NCBI RefSeq assembly: GCF_028550435.1
Contig: NZ_JAQQKV010000001.1
Span: forward strand, 1,426,001-1,490,000
Direction of reading: 5' to 3'
From: Asticcacaulis machinosus
GTDB taxonomy: Bacteria; Pseudomonadota; Alphaproteobacteria; Caulobacterales; Caulobacteraceae
Length of the DNA stretch: 64,000 nucleotides
This document shows positions 43,862 through 54,960 of the stretch, in pieces; positions within the stretch are counted from its first letter, which is position 1, and every line of letters starts with the position of its first letter. Under the pieces are notes generated by a model. It searched no databases and was not told the origin of the DNA. It saw nothing but the letters and a program-made list of their open reading frames with translations. A program made the position numbers and the translations under genes.

Positions 43862-43903
43862 TTAGAGAAAAATGACGATTCCATTAAAGTCATTTTTCTC
43901 TAA
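43862..43903. promoter_or_regulatory. 15-bp perfect AT-rich inverted repeat before the GH95 operon
   Basis: TTAGAGAAAAATGAC (43862-43876) is repeated inverted as GTCATTTTTCTCTAA (43889-43903) around a 12-nt spacer. It shares AAAATGA with the palindrome before the PL10 operon (15104-15121), so it may be an operator. It abuts the T-run of the receptor terminator, so an RNA hairpin role is also possible. Confidence 0.45.
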
Positions 43904-43946
43904 AAAAAAGCGGACACCCTGAACAAAGGGTTTCAGGACATCCGCT
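43902..43946 (-). terminator. Rho-independent terminator after the second pectin receptor
   Basis: On the minus strand, AGCGGA and CCTGAA arms pair with TTCAGG and TCCGCT around an internal loop (43909-43946). Eight T follow (43909-43902). It lies 135 nt past the receptor stop and separates it from the GH95 operon. Confidence 0.82.
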
Positions 43947-44040
43947 CAGTCAGCCAGCTTGTGTCAAACCTAAATGAGGCAAACAACGGGGAGCTGGTTT
44001 CGGGCAGCAAAGGCCGGGCAGGCCTTCGCATGGGAAGAAA

Positions 44041-44073
44041 ACAATCCCCGGCGCAGAGATCACCGCGCCGGGG
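44041..44073 (-). terminator. First hairpin after the second pectin receptor
   Basis: A 9-bp perfect GC stem (44046-44054 with 44065-44073, arm CCCCGGCGC) lies 7 nt past the stop codon. The following minus-strand sequence (ATTGTTTTC) is only moderately T-rich. It works as a weak terminator or as mRNA 3'-end protection before the stronger hairpin at 43902-43946. Confidence 0.65.
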
Positions 44074-44080
44074 TATATGC

Positions 44081-47000
44081 TTAGTACTTGTAACGCACGC
44101 CCAGGGTATAGGTCGGGCCGGTCGAGCCGTACTGGCTGACGACCGACTGAGAAGTAACCCCATAGGCATAGCGGTTCGTGGTCTCATCCGTGATGTTCAG
44201 GCCTTCGAGCGTGATCGAAATCCGCTTGGTCGGCTTATAGCTCATCGAGAAATCGACATTGAGGGTATCAAGGCTGCCCGCAAAGTCGTTGATCAGCGGT
44301 GAGTTACACGGTGTTCCGTCCGCATTCAGACCCGGTGAGCACGAACCCGACGCCAGCGGATAGGTCGTGTAATAGCCTTCGCGCTGTGACCCCGAAATAC
44401 GGGCGCTGAACTTTTCAGTCTCGTAGTACAGGGTCAGGTTCATGGCGTCAGGCGAAGCCCCCAGCCACGGCCCAAGGCCATAGGTCGGCGCAACCGTGGC
44501 CGTGCCCGGATCAAGGATGTAGTTCAGTTCAGAGTCGATATGAGTCATATTGAACTGAATGCCGGTGTTCTTGAAGTACCAGGGCAGGAAGGTGAAGTCC
44601 TGCTGATAGTTGAACTCCCAGCCCTTAAGCGTACCGCCCGGTGCGTCGCGGAACTGACGCGCGGTGGCTTCGTAATTGCCGTCCACATAGGCCAGTTGGT
44701 TGGCATTGGTGAACTGAAGCCGCAGTTGGGCGATATCTTCCGCCGACAGGAAGGTGTTCAGAGGTGCCGAGAACAGAACCGTCTGCGGGTATGAGCCGAT
44801 GTCTTTCTTGAAGTAGGCAAACGACACCAGACCACCCTTGGCAAAATACCATTCGGCACTGAAGTCATAAGTATTGGCACGGAACGGGCTGAGCTTCGGG
44901 TTACCGATGGTCAGTGTGGCGCCTGTAGTGGCCCCCGTGTTCGGGATATTGATCGCGGTGATCGATGGCGACAGGTTACCCAGCAGCGGGCGCGCCATAA
45001 CCTTAGACGCCCCGAAACGCAGGTAGAAGTCGTTCATGACTTCCCACGCCAGGTTAAACGACGGCAAGGTATCGGTATAGCTGTTCTCACCGGTGATCGG
45101 ACGACCCGCAGAGGTCGACCCGTAAGAGGTCAGATTGGTTTCGACCTGACGCACGCCGATGTTCCCGAACATGTTACGACCAAAGACATCGTAATCAAAG
45201 TTCAGCTGGCCATAGAAGCCTTGCGTTTTTTCCGAAACGCGGAAGTTTTCACGCCCGCCGTTACGTTTACCGTGGATAGTCCAGTCACCATATTGATTGA
45301 TACACTCACAGGTGAAGCCAAAGACAGAGTCAAAGGCGGTGATGCTGGGGGCAAAGAAGCTGGTGGTGGTTCCCGCCGGCAGATCAAGCCCCTGACCAAA
45401 CTGGATGACCCGGCCCAAAGAGGCGACTGAGACACCGGCTTCTTTTTCGGTCGGGTTCAGCAGATCGTTTTCACGCTCCGTGAGGTTGGTCTTGAAACCA
45501 AAGGTCCTGCCGATAGCCCCGAATTTAAACGTCAGATGATCGTCAAAGTCGAAGGCGAAGTCTGCGCGCAGGCTTTCGTAGTCGTTGGTGACAAAGCGCT
45601 GATAGTGACGCATGCCGGAAAAGCCCTTGACGATGCCCCAGTTGGCTGGGTTTGCCGTGTCAAAGCCAATGTTAAACACCGGCATGGCGCCGTCAGCCCG
45701 CTCATCAAAGGTGAAGGTTTCAGGCGCATCCATACGGTTGAATTCAACCAGAAGGCCCTGATTCTTGTTTTCCGAACGCGAGCGACCGTAGGTGAAATCA
45801 CCACGGAAGCGATCGGTGAATTCATGGGTCAGGTTGAACGACAGTTGCTTGAACTCGGTCGTGTAGAAGTTCTGATCCGCCGCCGAGCGCCAGTCAACAT
45901 TGCGCAGTTGCAGATAGTCCGCCACGCCGTCTTCGACATTGGCCGCCAGCACATCCACGCCCTGACGCCCGATCAGCTTGTCGCGGAAGCCAAGACCATC
46001 GGCTGACGCCACATAGCCCGGTGAGGTCGCGACGTTGTAATAGTCATAGGGGTCAAGGTTTTTCGGGTTGTAGCTATAGTTATAGCCCGACACCAATGCC
46101 CCGCCGTAGAAGCTCTGACCGCAATCGATGGCCCCCTGGATCGCCGTTTCGGGACGTGCCGTACAGGTACCGGGATAAAGTCCACGACGGGTGTTGCGCG
46201 CCGCCGTTGTATTGACGGCCGTATTGGCCGAGGTGGCATAACCGGCATTGGTATTATCGCGGTTCAGGCCGACGGATGACACCTGATAGATGGTGCTTTC
46301 GTTCTTGAACTTGGAATAAAGCCCATCAACGGTCAGGCGGGTTTTTGGCGTGATCTGCATCTGGAAGGCGGTGGTGATACCCAGACGCTCCTGATAAAGA
46401 TCCTGCTGCTCGATCGAGCCCAGCGCGGGGATACGTACCAGAGACGCATCCAGCGGGTTATGCAGCAGCGCATAGGCCGTCGGGTCAGAGCCGGTGACCG
46501 CGTTCAGATAGTTGGTATTGGTAATCGCCGGCGTATTGGTGACGACACCGGTCGCGCTGATCTGGTTGGTAAAGGTCGTGCCCACAGGTGCCGAGAAACC
46601 GGCGCGGCGCGGGTTTTCCAAAGTTGTCCAGGTCGAGTTGCGGTACAGGTAATCGGACTGACCGGCACCGCGACGATACTGATCGTTCTCAGCCGTGCGC
46701 TCGGAATAGGCGACCGAGGCGAGGAAGCCCAGACGGCCATCGGCCCAGCGCTTGGACACCAGACCGGTGACGCGCGGATTGTGGGTTTCACCGTTCTGAT
46801 AATAGGCATCCTGCAGCGAGAAGGCGAACTGATCGTCCTTATAGTCGAACGGACGGCCGGTTTGCAGGTCAACCGTGGCGCCCAGCGAGCCTTCGTCGGT
46901 TTCAGCCGAAGCGGTCTTACGCACCTTCAGCGAGTTGAACAGCTCCGACGCAAAGGTGTTGAAGTCAAACGAGCGAGAACGGTTGGGGCTGGAGCCGGCA

Positions 47001-47413
47001 TCATTGGCGCCGCCGGTCGACAGAGCCTCAAGGTTATTGATGCGGACGCGGGTAAAATCGCCGCCCAGACCGCGCACCGAGATGGACCGGCCTTCGCCGT
47101 TATCACGGTCGATCGAGATGCCGGGAATACGCTGCAGCGATTCAGCCAGGTTGGCATCCGGGAAGTCAGCAATGTCTTCGGCATTGATGGCGTCCAGCAT
47201 AACGTCGGCCTTGCGCTTGACGTTCAAAGCACTTTGCAGCGAGGCGCGATAGCCGGTCACCACGACCGTCTCCACATCACCCGCCTCAGGTGCAGGCTCA
47301 GCCTCCTGAGCAAAAGCACCCGACGCAACTGCCAAAGTCATCATAGCCGCGATGGAAATACTGCACCGCAGAGCACTAGACACATTTCGCCCGTTATTTT
47401 TTAAATACTTCAT
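44081..47413 (-). CDS. TonB-dependent receptor of the pectin locus
   Basis: This 1110-residue receptor uses the ATG at 47413, because AGGG lies at correct spacing before it; the ATG at 47422 has that sequence too close. The signal ends near SGAFAQ. A TonB-box-like DVETVVVTGYRASLQSAL is followed by a plug with INAEDIADFPDANLAESLQRIPGISIDRDNGEGRSISVRGLGGDFTRVRINN. The barrel ends in Tyr (YTLGVRYKY). This plug pattern is typical of carbohydrate receptors in Caulobacterales, which work without SusD. It differs from the 18033-21377 receptor and probably takes a different pectic oligosaccharide. Two downstream hairpins isolate it, and operator-like dyads lie 70-140 nt upstream. Confidence 0.93.
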   Translation of the reverse strand: MKYLKNNGRNVSSALRCSISIAAMMTLAVASGAFAQEAEPAPEAGDVETVVVTGYRASLQSALNVKRKADVMLDAINAEDIADFPDANLAESLQRIPGISIDRDNGEGRSISVRGLGGDFTRVRINNLEALSTGGANDAGSSPNRSRSFDFNTFASELFNSLKVRKTASAETDEGSLGATVDLQTGRPFDYKDDQFAFSLQDAYYQNGETHNPRVTGLVSKRWADGRLGFLASVAYSERTAENDQYRRGAGQSDYLYRNSTWTTLENPRRAGFSAPVGTTFTNQISATGVVTNTPAITNTNYLNAVTGSDPTAYALLHNPLDASLVRIPALGSIEQQDLYQERLGITTAFQMQITPKTRLTVDGLYSKFKNESTIYQVSSVGLNRDNTNAGYATSANTAVNTTAARNTRRGLYPGTCTARPETAIQGAIDCGQSFYGGALVSGYNYSYNPKNLDPYDYYNVATSPGYVASADGLGFRDKLIGRQGVDVLAANVEDGVADYLQLRNVDWRSAADQNFYTTEFKQLSFNLTHEFTDRFRGDFTYGRSRSENKNQGLLVEFNRMDAPETFTFDERADGAMPVFNIGFDTANPANWGIVKGFSGMRHYQRFVTNDYESLRADFAFDFDDHLTFKFGAIGRTFGFKTNLTERENDLLNPTEKEAGVSVASLGRVIQFGQGLDLPAGTTTSFFAPSITAFDSVFGFTCECINQYGDWTIHGKRNGGRENFRVSEKTQGFYGQLNFDYDVFGRNMFGNIGVRQVETNLTSYGSTSAGRPITGENSYTDTLPSFNLAWEVMNDFYLRFGASKVMARPLLGNLSPSITAINIPNTGATTGATLTIGNPKLSPFRANTYDFSAEWYFAKGGLVSFAYFKKDIGSYPQTVLFSAPLNTFLSAEDIAQLRLQFTNANQLAYVDGNYEATARQFRDAPGGTLKGWEFNYQQDFTFLPWYFKNTGIQFNMTHIDSELNYILDPGTATVAPTYGLGPWLGASPDAMNLTLYYETEKFSARISGSQREGYYTTYPLASGSCSPGLNADGTPCNSPLINDFAGSLDTLNVDFSMSYKPTKRISITLEGLNITDETTNRYAYGVTSQSVVSQYGSTGPTYTLGVRYKY

Positions 47414-47490
47414 TGTTTTCATCCCTGTTATTAGGCCCCTCTACTTAAGAGACCCGTTGCCGTTTTTTTTATTTTTATTAATTGACCTGC

Positions 47491-47506
47491 ATGATACCGG
47501 TGTCAT
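47491..47506. promoter_or_regulatory. Near-perfect dyad ATGATACCGGTGTCAT, likely operator
   Basis: This 16-bp dyad has one mismatched pair and is centred on ACCGGT, 78 nt before the receptor start. Its minus-strand reading begins ATGACACCGGT, identical to the motif at 17953 before the other pectin receptor. A CG-centred dyad is typical of LacI or GntR regulators. Confidence 0.5.
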
Positions 47507-47543
47507 CGCCATCTGAAAAGCAGGCCGATCAATTAGATTTAGA

Positions 47544-47556
47544 TGGTAGCGTTATC
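47544..47556. promoter_or_regulatory. LacI-type half-dyad TGGTAGCGTTATC
   Basis: This CG-centred imperfect dyad resembles the TGGTAGCGCTAACA-type sites known for LacI regulators of TonB-receptor sugar genes in Caulobacter (for example the xylose system). It lies about 130 nt before the receptor start. Only one site is seen. Confidence 0.3.
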
Positions 47557-47803
47557 TTTTGCGCAAAGACAAGCCTGAAAATATGATAATATGGCTTTTA
47601 TCCTACGGATTCGTCGCGTTATTGCCACAAAAACACACAATTTTTCATATCCAATTTTATGATATAAAATAATTTTTAAATTTAAAATTTTTCCGCACTG
47701 CAAATAAACCGACTTGAGAATAATTATAAATATTAGCCGAATTACTTTAATCATGGCAACGCTGTCATTTTAAACTTAACAACCCGGTTTACAGCCAACC
47801 GAC

Positions 47804-50764
47804 TCACAGGCCATCAAGTATAGCCCGGACCCTTGCCGCCAGTTCATCAATAGTAAAGGGCTTTCCGATCAGTTCCACACCCGCATCGACCACGCCATTA
47901 TGGACGACGGCATTGCGGGTATAGCCCGTCGTATAAAGCACCTTAATCTCCGGTCGGATGGCTCTGGCGGCATCCGCCAGCTTTCGCCCGTTGGTATCTG
48001 GCATGACGATATCTGTAAATATCAACGCGATATCGGGCAGGGCTTTTAAGATCTCAAGGGCCGCCGCCGCACTGTCCGCCTCCACGACACGATACCCCAG
48101 TTCGGTCAGGGCATCGCAGCTAAACCGGCGCACGGCGGGCTCGTCATCCACCACCAGTATCAGTTCCTGATCACCACTGGCTTCTTCATCAACCGCGGCC
48201 TCATCCTCGATCACCTCACCTGAGCTTTCAGTATCGCGCGGCAAGTAAACCTTGATGGTCGTCCCCTCCCCGACTTCGGAATAGATTTTGATGTGGCCGC
48301 CGGATTGCTTAATAAAGCCATAGACCTGACTGAGCCCCAGCCCCGTGCCCTTGCCCACCGCCTTGGTGGTGAAAAACGGATCAAAAGCCTTGGCAATCAC
48401 ATCGGCAGGCATACCTGAGCCGGTATCGGTGATGGCAATCATGACATAGTGCCCCGGCGGCACGCCCACCTCTTTTGACACATAACGATTGTCCAGATGG
48501 GCGTTCTGGGTTTCTATCGTCAGGCGCCCGCCCTCCGGCATGGCATCGCGGGCATTGACCGCTAGGTTGAGAATAACGTTTTCGAGTTGATTGGGGTCGG
48601 CCTGCGTCGCCCACAGGCCGCCGGCCAGAACGGTCTCCAGCCGGATATCCGCGCCGATCGAATGCCGCAGCAGGTCAGACATCCCCGATACCAGCCGGTT
48701 GACATTGAGCACTTCCGGCCGCAGCGGCTGCTGCCGCGAAAACGCCAGAAGACGCTGGGTCAGATTGGCCGCCCGGCGGGCCCCATCCAGCGCCGCTTCA
48801 ATATAGCGGGCGACCCGAGAATCTTCGCTGCCCAGCCGCCGTTGCAGCAACTCAAGCGACCCCATGACCACTGCCAGCATGTTGTTAAAGTCATGGGCAA
48901 TGCCTCCGGTCAGGTGCCCCACAGCTTCCATTTTCTGGGACTGGCGCAGGGCCTCCTGCACGTCCTGCAGTGCCTGTTCTGCCGCAATGCGCTCATTGAT
49001 ATTGGTGACCACCTGATAGGCACCGATGCGCTGGCCTTCATCGTCATAAAGGTTATTGAACTTCATCTCATAGGTGTTGCGCACCCGGTCCGCCTCGCCA
49101 AAGGCACTGATGGCCGTAAACTCTTCCCCTGCCAAAGCCCGCGACCACACAGCCTGCGCCGCCGTCCTCTGTTCAGGCAGAGGATCCAGAAGGTCGAGCA
49201 TCCGGTCGCCGACTTTAGGCATGGCCCCGAATACGCGTTCAAATTCATCGGCGCCGGCTTTGTTAATTGCCAGCCAGCGATAGTCGAGATCAACCACATG
49301 GATAAAGGAATCGGTCGATTCAAATACAGTGGCCAGCAGGTTGCGTTCGGCCGTGCGCGCCCTGACCTGCGCCTCCAGCGACACCGCCAATGCCTTAAGC
49401 GCGCCTTGCGCCTTCACCCGTTCAACGGCGGCGCGGATGCGCACCGCCACTTCCTGAATGAGGGCTGTTTCATCCTCAGACCACTCGCGAGGCGTTTGAG
49501 AATTGATAAACAGCATGGCCACGGCCTGATCGCTTTCGACGATCGGGACATTGACCAGCGACAGCGCCTGCTTGCCCTCCAGAGCGTCTATGGCATGTGC
49601 CGTGCGCACATCCAGCCTGACGTCGTTAATCGACACCAGCCGTCCCGCCTTAAGGTCATCAACAAAGGTGCCAAAATGACGAAGATTCAAAGTGCCGACC
49701 ACGCTTGTAACCTGCGCCGCGGTCCAGTTGCCTGCCACCGTGATGCTGTCGTCGCGCGGGTCAATCGTCCCATAGCCGACGCGGCCAGCTTCCAGCGCTT
49801 CACCCAGCACTTTCGAGGCGGCATAAATGATGTCTTCGGCAGCCTCCAGATCCCGGATGTCTTCGGTCAGTTTCATCAGGGCTTCACGGCGCACCTGCGC
49901 CTGCCGCCGGTCGGTGACATCCACCCCTTCGACCAGTATGCCGTCGACCTCGCCTTTGCTGTTTCGTAAGGGCTGATACACGAAATCGAGATAATGGTGC
50001 TTGACCGGGCTGGTCGCGCCCGATTGCAGCGCGAATTTATGGTTTTGGCCGCTGTAAGCTACGCCTGATCTGTAGACCTCATCCAGCAAGTCGGCATAGC
50101 CCTGCTCGCTGGCTTCCGGCAAAGCGACCCGAACCGGCATACCCAAAACCTGACGATTATCGATCAGCCGGTTGTAACCGGGATTACTGTAGACATAGAC
50201 ATGTTCCGGCCCGCGCAGCAGTGCCATGAAGGTCGGGGACTGGTCGAAAAGCTGCACAAAGCGTTCGCGCTCTTCGCGGGCGATGCGGTCGGCCAGAACC
50301 TTGCCCGTGGTTTCAACCACCGTATCCAGCATCCCCAGAACCCGGCCGGTGTCATCGCGCACAGGGCTGTAGCAAAAAGTAAAATAGGCTGTCTCAAGCG
50401 TGCCTGAGCGGTCAATAACCAAAGGGTAGTCTTCAATAAAAGTCGACGCACCGCCCAATGCCTTATCGGCAATCGGCTTTAGCTCTTCCCAGACCTCGGC
50501 CCAGGTGACCCGCATGGGCTCTCCAAGCGCTGCCGGTTTTTGCCCCAGAATGGTTTCATAGCCATCATTATAAATGGCAATCAGCTCCGGCCCCCAGAAC
50601 AGACACTTAGGGAAATCCGACGACAGCATCATATCGACCGCAATACGCAGGGTGGCTGGCCAGCCCTCTATCGGCCCTATCGGTGTTGCGGCCCAGTCAA
50701 AGGCGCGAACCTTGGCGCCCATCCGACCGCCGCCGCTGTTAAAACCCGAAAGTGCTCTGTCCAA
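47804..50764 (-). CDS. Hybrid sensor histidine kinase with PAS and GAF domains
   Basis: This 986-residue protein has no obvious membrane segment and is probably cytoplasmic. Domain order: PAS-like sensor (about residues 20-150), second PAS (165-290), GAF (295-455), third PAS (475-595), HisKA with phospho-acceptor H624 ([11 protein letters not shown]), HATPase_c (about 725-845: N-box [16 protein letters not shown]-boxes DTGSGMP and GKGTGLGLS), acidic linker, and C-terminal receiver (867-985) with DD873-874, phospho-acceptor D918 (FTDIVMPD) and K in GKPF. It relays a signal to an unknown partner; no cognate response regulator is adjacent. Its position next to the pectin receptor may be coincidental. 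It diverges from prfC. Confidence 0.92.
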   Translation of the reverse strand: MDRALSGFNSGGGRMGAKVRAFDWAATPIGPIEGWPATLRIAVDMMLSSDFPKCLFWGPELIAIYNDGYETILGQKPAALGEPMRVTWAEVWEELKPIADKALGGASTFIEDYPLVIDRSGTLETAYFTFCYSPVRDDTGRVLGMLDTVVETTGKVLADRIAREERERFVQLFDQSPTFMALLRGPEHVYVYSNPGYNRLIDNRQVLGMPVRVALPEASEQGYADLLDEVYRSGVAYSGQNHKFALQSGATSPVKHHYLDFVYQPLRNSKGEVDGILVEGVDVTDRRQAQVRREALMKLTEDIRDLEAAEDIIYAASKVLGEALEAGRVGYGTIDPRDDSITVAGNWTAAQVTSVVGTLNLRHFGTFVDDLKAGRLVSINDVRLDVRTAHAIDALEGKQALSLVNVPIVESDQAVAMLFINSQTPREWSEDETALIQEVAVRIRAAVERVKAQGALKALAVSLEAQVRARTAERNLLATVFESTDSFIHVVDLDYRWLAINKAGADEFERVFGAMPKVGDRMLDLLDPLPEQRTAAQAVWSRALAGEEFTAISAFGEADRVRNTYEMKFNNLYDDEGQRIGAYQVVTNINERIAAEQALQDVQEALRQSQKMEAVGHLTGGIAHDFNNMLAVVMGSLELLQRRLGSEDSRVARYIEAALDGARRAANLTQRLLAFSRQQPLRPEVLNVNRLVSGMSDLLRHSIGADIRLETVLAGGLWATQADPNQLENVILNLAVNARDAMPEGGRLTIETQNAHLDNRYVSKEVGVPPGHYVMIAITDTGSGMPADVIAKAFDPFFTTKAVGKGTGLGLSQVYGFIKQSGGHIKIYSEVGEGTTIKVYLPRDTESSGEVIEDEAAVDEEASGDQELILVVDDEPAVRRFSCDALTELGYRVVEADSAAAALEILKALPDIALIFTDIVMPDTNGRKLADAARAIRPEIKVLYTTGYTRNAVVHNGVVDAGVELIGKPFTIDELAARVRAILDGL

Positions 50765-50901
50765 GAAAGTGCCCCGTCAATTACCGCCGTCCCGGCGATT
50801 ACCCCAAACGCCTCTTTATCAAAGGGCCCGAATAAAGGATCAATCAGGAAGCGATCAACGCACCTTTGACATTTTGCCCGCAAAGCCTTATCGCCACGGG
50901 C

Positions 50902-52506
<1,605 letters not shown>

Positions 52507-52515
52507 AAATTAACA

Positions 52516-53004
52516 CTGCAACGAGTTTACCCCAAACTAACCACCGAACTTGCCTCGCAGCTCTCACTGATTGAGCCGAGCGATGGCGGAGTTTTATATT
52601 ACCCCTGCGCCATTACGTTGAAAGACGGTACAGAATTGCCGCGCGTCTATATTTGCGAAGCCACATCGTGGTATAAATATTGGGGAGTGTGGCCTGAAGA
52701 CGATGCTGGCAAAAAGAGTATCGATCTAAATCTGATAGCTGGCATTGCAGCGAGCCCTCAAAGACTTCCTGCAAGTTTTGCAAACAAACTGTACGATGCC
52801 GGAGAATCCGGCATGGGCTATACTATCTTTACGGTCGTTTTCGCTGACGGCTTAGAAGTCGCCTATGGCACTGGCAATGCCGTAGATTTCATTAGATACC
52901 CGCATGGTAAAACGGCCCATGACATAAGGGATGTTTTGCCGCATATGGGCCGTGATACAGCACGAACTTGCCCCGATTATATCTGGTGCTTGTATAGTCA
53001 GTAA
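52516..53004 (+). CDS. Hypothetical protein, start codon uncertain, in frame after prfC
   Basis: Directly after the prfC TAG (52504-52506), the same frame stays open to the TAA ending at 53004. No ATG or GTG lies in the first 100 nt. Candidate starts are CTG at 52516 (giving QRVYPKLTTELASQLSLI) or TTG at 52618 (giving a shorter 128-residue product). The upstream translation looks protein-like (EPSDGGVLYYPCAITLKDG), so the TTG start seems too late. The product, about 162 residues, has YWGVWPEDD, a Cys-rich tail and no signal peptide. I do not recognise a family. Lower GC than prfC suggests acquisition or relaxed selection. It may be a decayed gene that lost its ATG, or it may use a rare start or prfC read-through. 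Confidence 0.5.
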   Translation: MQRVYPKLTTELASQLSLIEPSDGGVLYYPCAITLKDGTELPRVYICEATSWYKYWGVWPEDDAGKKSIDLNLIAGIAASPQRLPASFANKLYDAGESGMGYTIFTVVFADGLEVAYGTGNAVDFIRYPHGKTAHDIRDVLPHMGRDTARTCPDYIWCLYSQ

Positions 53005-53075
53005 TAACCTGTATTCGCCACCACTTCGGGAGTCGTGCCCTGAACGCTTTCACCCCAAGCGCGCTGGGGCATAAA

Positions 53076-53258
53076 TCACGCGCCCTTGGCCGTCAGGCGT
53101 TCCAGCGCTTTTTTGGCATCGCGTTCGGCCAGGGTAAAGCTGCCCGCCACGCCGGTGGCCGCAGCCACGCCGCCGCCGGTGGGCCATATTTTCCACTCGG
53201 TATTTTTCGGACCGCGCGGGTAAAACTTGATCTCAAAGGTTTTAGGTTCTGTTTGCAT
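53076..53258 (-). CDS. Small hypothetical protein (60 aa)
   Basis: This 60-residue ORF starts at the ATG at 53258; the frame is open 27 codons further upstream, but that part looks non-coding. The product has FEIKFYPRGPKNTEWKIWPTGGG and a Lys/Ala-rich helical C-terminus (AERDAKKALERLTAKGA). No signal peptide or known domain. No convincing ribosome-binding site precedes it. It lies between the prfC-linked ORF and the GH53 gene on the opposite strand. Codon usage is typical of the genome, so it is plausibly real. Confidence 0.5.
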   Translation of the reverse strand: MQTEPKTFEIKFYPRGPKNTEWKIWPTGGGVAAATGVAGSFTLAERDAKKALERLTAKGA

Positions 53259-53377
53259 GGTGTCGCAGTAACAGTAATTGCGCCAAACACCTAATCCCGA
53301 ATGACAGCCCTTGCCAAGAGCCCTCAAACGCGTCACCATTGCTCAAAAATAATCACATTTGATCTCCGGAGGATCGC

Positions 53378-54583
53378 ATGGGCAATTTCGGTCTCAACCG
53401 CCGCCAAATGACGCGCGCTTTGGGTTTAGGCGCAGGGCTGGTCAGTATCGGCACCCTGCCCGCTCAGGCCGCCGCCAAGCGTCCGTGGCCATTCCTGATC
53501 GGGGCGGACGTGTCGTGGATCCCGCAGGATGAGGCCGAAGGGGCGACCTATTTCGTGGACGGCGTACAAAAAGATCCGCTGGAGATCCTCAAATCGGCCG
53601 GTTTCAATGCCATCAAGCTGCGGGTCTTTGTTGATCCTGAAAACGGCTATTCCAAGCGTCACCCCGACAAAAAATGGTGCGGGATTGATCAGACCATTGC
53701 CTTTGCCCAGCGCATCAAGGCGGCGGGAATGCACTATTCCCTGACCTTTCACTACAGCGATACCTGGGCCGACCCTGAGCATCAGAACATCCCCGCCGCT
53801 TGGGCAAAACTCGATACCACCGGCCTGATCGACGCGGTTTACCGGCACACTCACGACAGCCTGAGCGCCATGAAACAGGCCGGCGTTTCGCCCGATCTGA
53901 TCCTGATCGGCAATGAGACGACCTTTGGCACGCTGTGGCCGTTCGGGCGAGTGCCGCTGACCATACCGACCGGCAATCCCGTTACCGACGGCAACCACAT
54001 GAAGGTTGAAGGCGCGGGCGGATTTGATGTCTTCGCAGAGTTCCTCAAAGCTGGTCTGGCCGCCTGTGCTGAGGCCACACCCGATGCCAAAACCGCGGTC
54101 CATAACCATCTGGGCCGCCACTGGCCGATTGTGCAGAACTGGATGGATAACCTCATTCAGCGCGGTGTGAAATTCGATGCCACCGGCTTTTCCTGCTACC
54201 AGCAGGCGCAGGAAGGCGACTGGGAGCGCACCTTTGCAGAATACGCCAGACGCTATCCTGACCACGGGTTTTTCGTGGCTGAATATTCGAGCCGCAAGCG
54301 CTATGTCAATGATATCGTCCATGCCCACCCGAACGGCTGGGGCGCCTATATCTGGGAGCCGACCCGCCATCAGGAAGCGGTGTTCGACAAGGACGGTCAT
54401 AACGCCGGCGAAGGCCCGCGTCCGAACCTGATCTCTCAGGGCCTCAATGCCGCCGAAGCGCCGGGGTCGACGCCCTCAGCACCCACCACCACGCCACAGC
54501 GCCCGCGCAGCCACGGCGGCCGCTATGACGCCAATGGCTTGCTGGATCTATACCGGCAAATGGCAAAGGATTATGCCGTCTAG
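53378..54583 (+). CDS. ganA: Arabinogalactan endo-beta-1,4-galactanase, GH53
   Basis: This 401-residue exported enzyme has a Tat-type signal (NRRQMTRALGLGAGLVS). The GH53 TIM barrel is recognisable from ADVSWIPQDEAEG, LRVFVDPENGY, SLTFHYSDTWADPEHQNIPAAW, acid/base E180 in LIGNET and nucleophile E302 in VAEYSS. It cleaves beta-1,4-galactan side chains of rhamnogalacturonan I. A Pro/Thr-rich stretch (about 362-380) leads to a short helical tail. CGGAGGA lies before its ATG. It lies outside the main pectin cluster, which is 6 kb upstream, but fits the same lifestyle. Its end overlaps the convergent VOC gene by 4 nt. Confidence 0.93.
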   Translation: MGNFGLNRRQMTRALGLGAGLVSIGTLPAQAAAKRPWPFLIGADVSWIPQDEAEGATYFVDGVQKDPLEILKSAGFNAIKLRVFVDPENGYSKRHPDKKWCGIDQTIAFAQRIKAAGMHYSLTFHYSDTWADPEHQNIPAAWAKLDTTGLIDAVYRHTHDSLSAMKQAGVSPDLILIGNETTFGTLWPFGRVPLTIPTGNPVTDGNHMKVEGAGGFDVFAEFLKAGLAACAEATPDAKTAVHNHLGRHWPIVQNWMDNLIQRGVKFDATGFSCYQQAQEGDWERTFAEYARRYPDHGFFVAEYSSRKRYVNDIVHAHPNGWGAYIWEPTRHQEAVFDKDGHNAGEGPRPNLISQGLNAAEAPGSTPSAPTTTPQRPRSHGGRYDANGLLDLYRQMAKDYAV

Positions 54584-54921
54584 GCCGCCGCCACCTGATC
54601 GTAACACAACACCCGCAGGCGGTGACCATCGGGATCGAGCGCCACAAACCCCAAACCAAAGCCCAGATCGGTCGGGATCTGCGGCAGACGCACGCACGCA
54701 TCCCACAGGCGCTCATAGGTGCGCACGATCATATCCGCATCGGCCATGACAATATCGATGTGCTGCGCTACCGCCGAGCCTGGCACCAGTTCCAGCCGCA
54801 TGTCGTCGGTGACGAAGATAGCCTGATCCACCGCATCCCCGACACCCTCACGCCCCAGCAAAGCCTCGTAAAACCGTGCGCTCAGGTTCACATCGCGCAC
54901 CTGTAATCTGATCTGCTTCAT
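54580..54921 (-). CDS. VOC-superfamily (glyoxalase-like) protein
   Basis: This 113-residue protein has one vicinal-oxygen-chelate beta-alpha-beta-beta-beta module: IRLQVRDVNLSARFYEALLGREG at the N-terminus and LGFVALDPDGHRLRVL near the end. Members bind a metal through His and Glu and catalyse diverse reactions on small molecules, or act as resistance proteins. The substrate cannot be deduced. The gene lies upstream-adjacent to none of the sugar genes on the same strand and follows the WYL regulator direction only loosely (39-nt gap). Confidence 0.8.
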   Translation of the reverse strand: MKQIRLQVRDVNLSARFYEALLGREGVGDAVDQAIFVTDDMRLELVPGSAVAQHIDIVMADADMIVRTYERLWDACVRLPQIPTDLGFGLGFVALDPDGHRLRVLCYDQVAAA

Positions 54922-54960
54922 GATGGCCCCTCATATTGAACAGAGCGACTGTAACCGGAA

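Larger units (their letters stand above)
47423..47803. other. AT-rich intergenic region before the receptor gene
   Basis: This 381-bp gap separates the receptor from the sensor kinase, both on the minus strand. It is much more AT-rich than its surroundings (for example 47640-47700). Apart from the two operator-like dyads listed separately and presumed promoter elements, I see no gene or RNA structure. Confidence 0.5.

Noticed and set aside
46460-47404. 314-codon open frame antisense to the second pectin receptor
   Set aside because: The sense strand encodes an intact TonB-receptor plug; the antisense product has no signal or domain.
3909-47422. SusC/SusD-type Bacteroidetes utilisation locus
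   Set aside because: The three receptors lack a SusD partner and have proteobacterial plug patterns.
48587-49969. 460-codon open frame on the plus strand opposite the sensor kinase
   Set aside because: It lies wholly antisense to a gene with clear PAS, GAF and kinase domains; its translation shows no domain and its composition fits a shadow frame in GC-rich DNA.
52618-53004. TTG 52618 as the true start of the ORF after prfC
   Set aside because: Coding-like sequence continues upstream to about 52516, so this start would truncate the protein.
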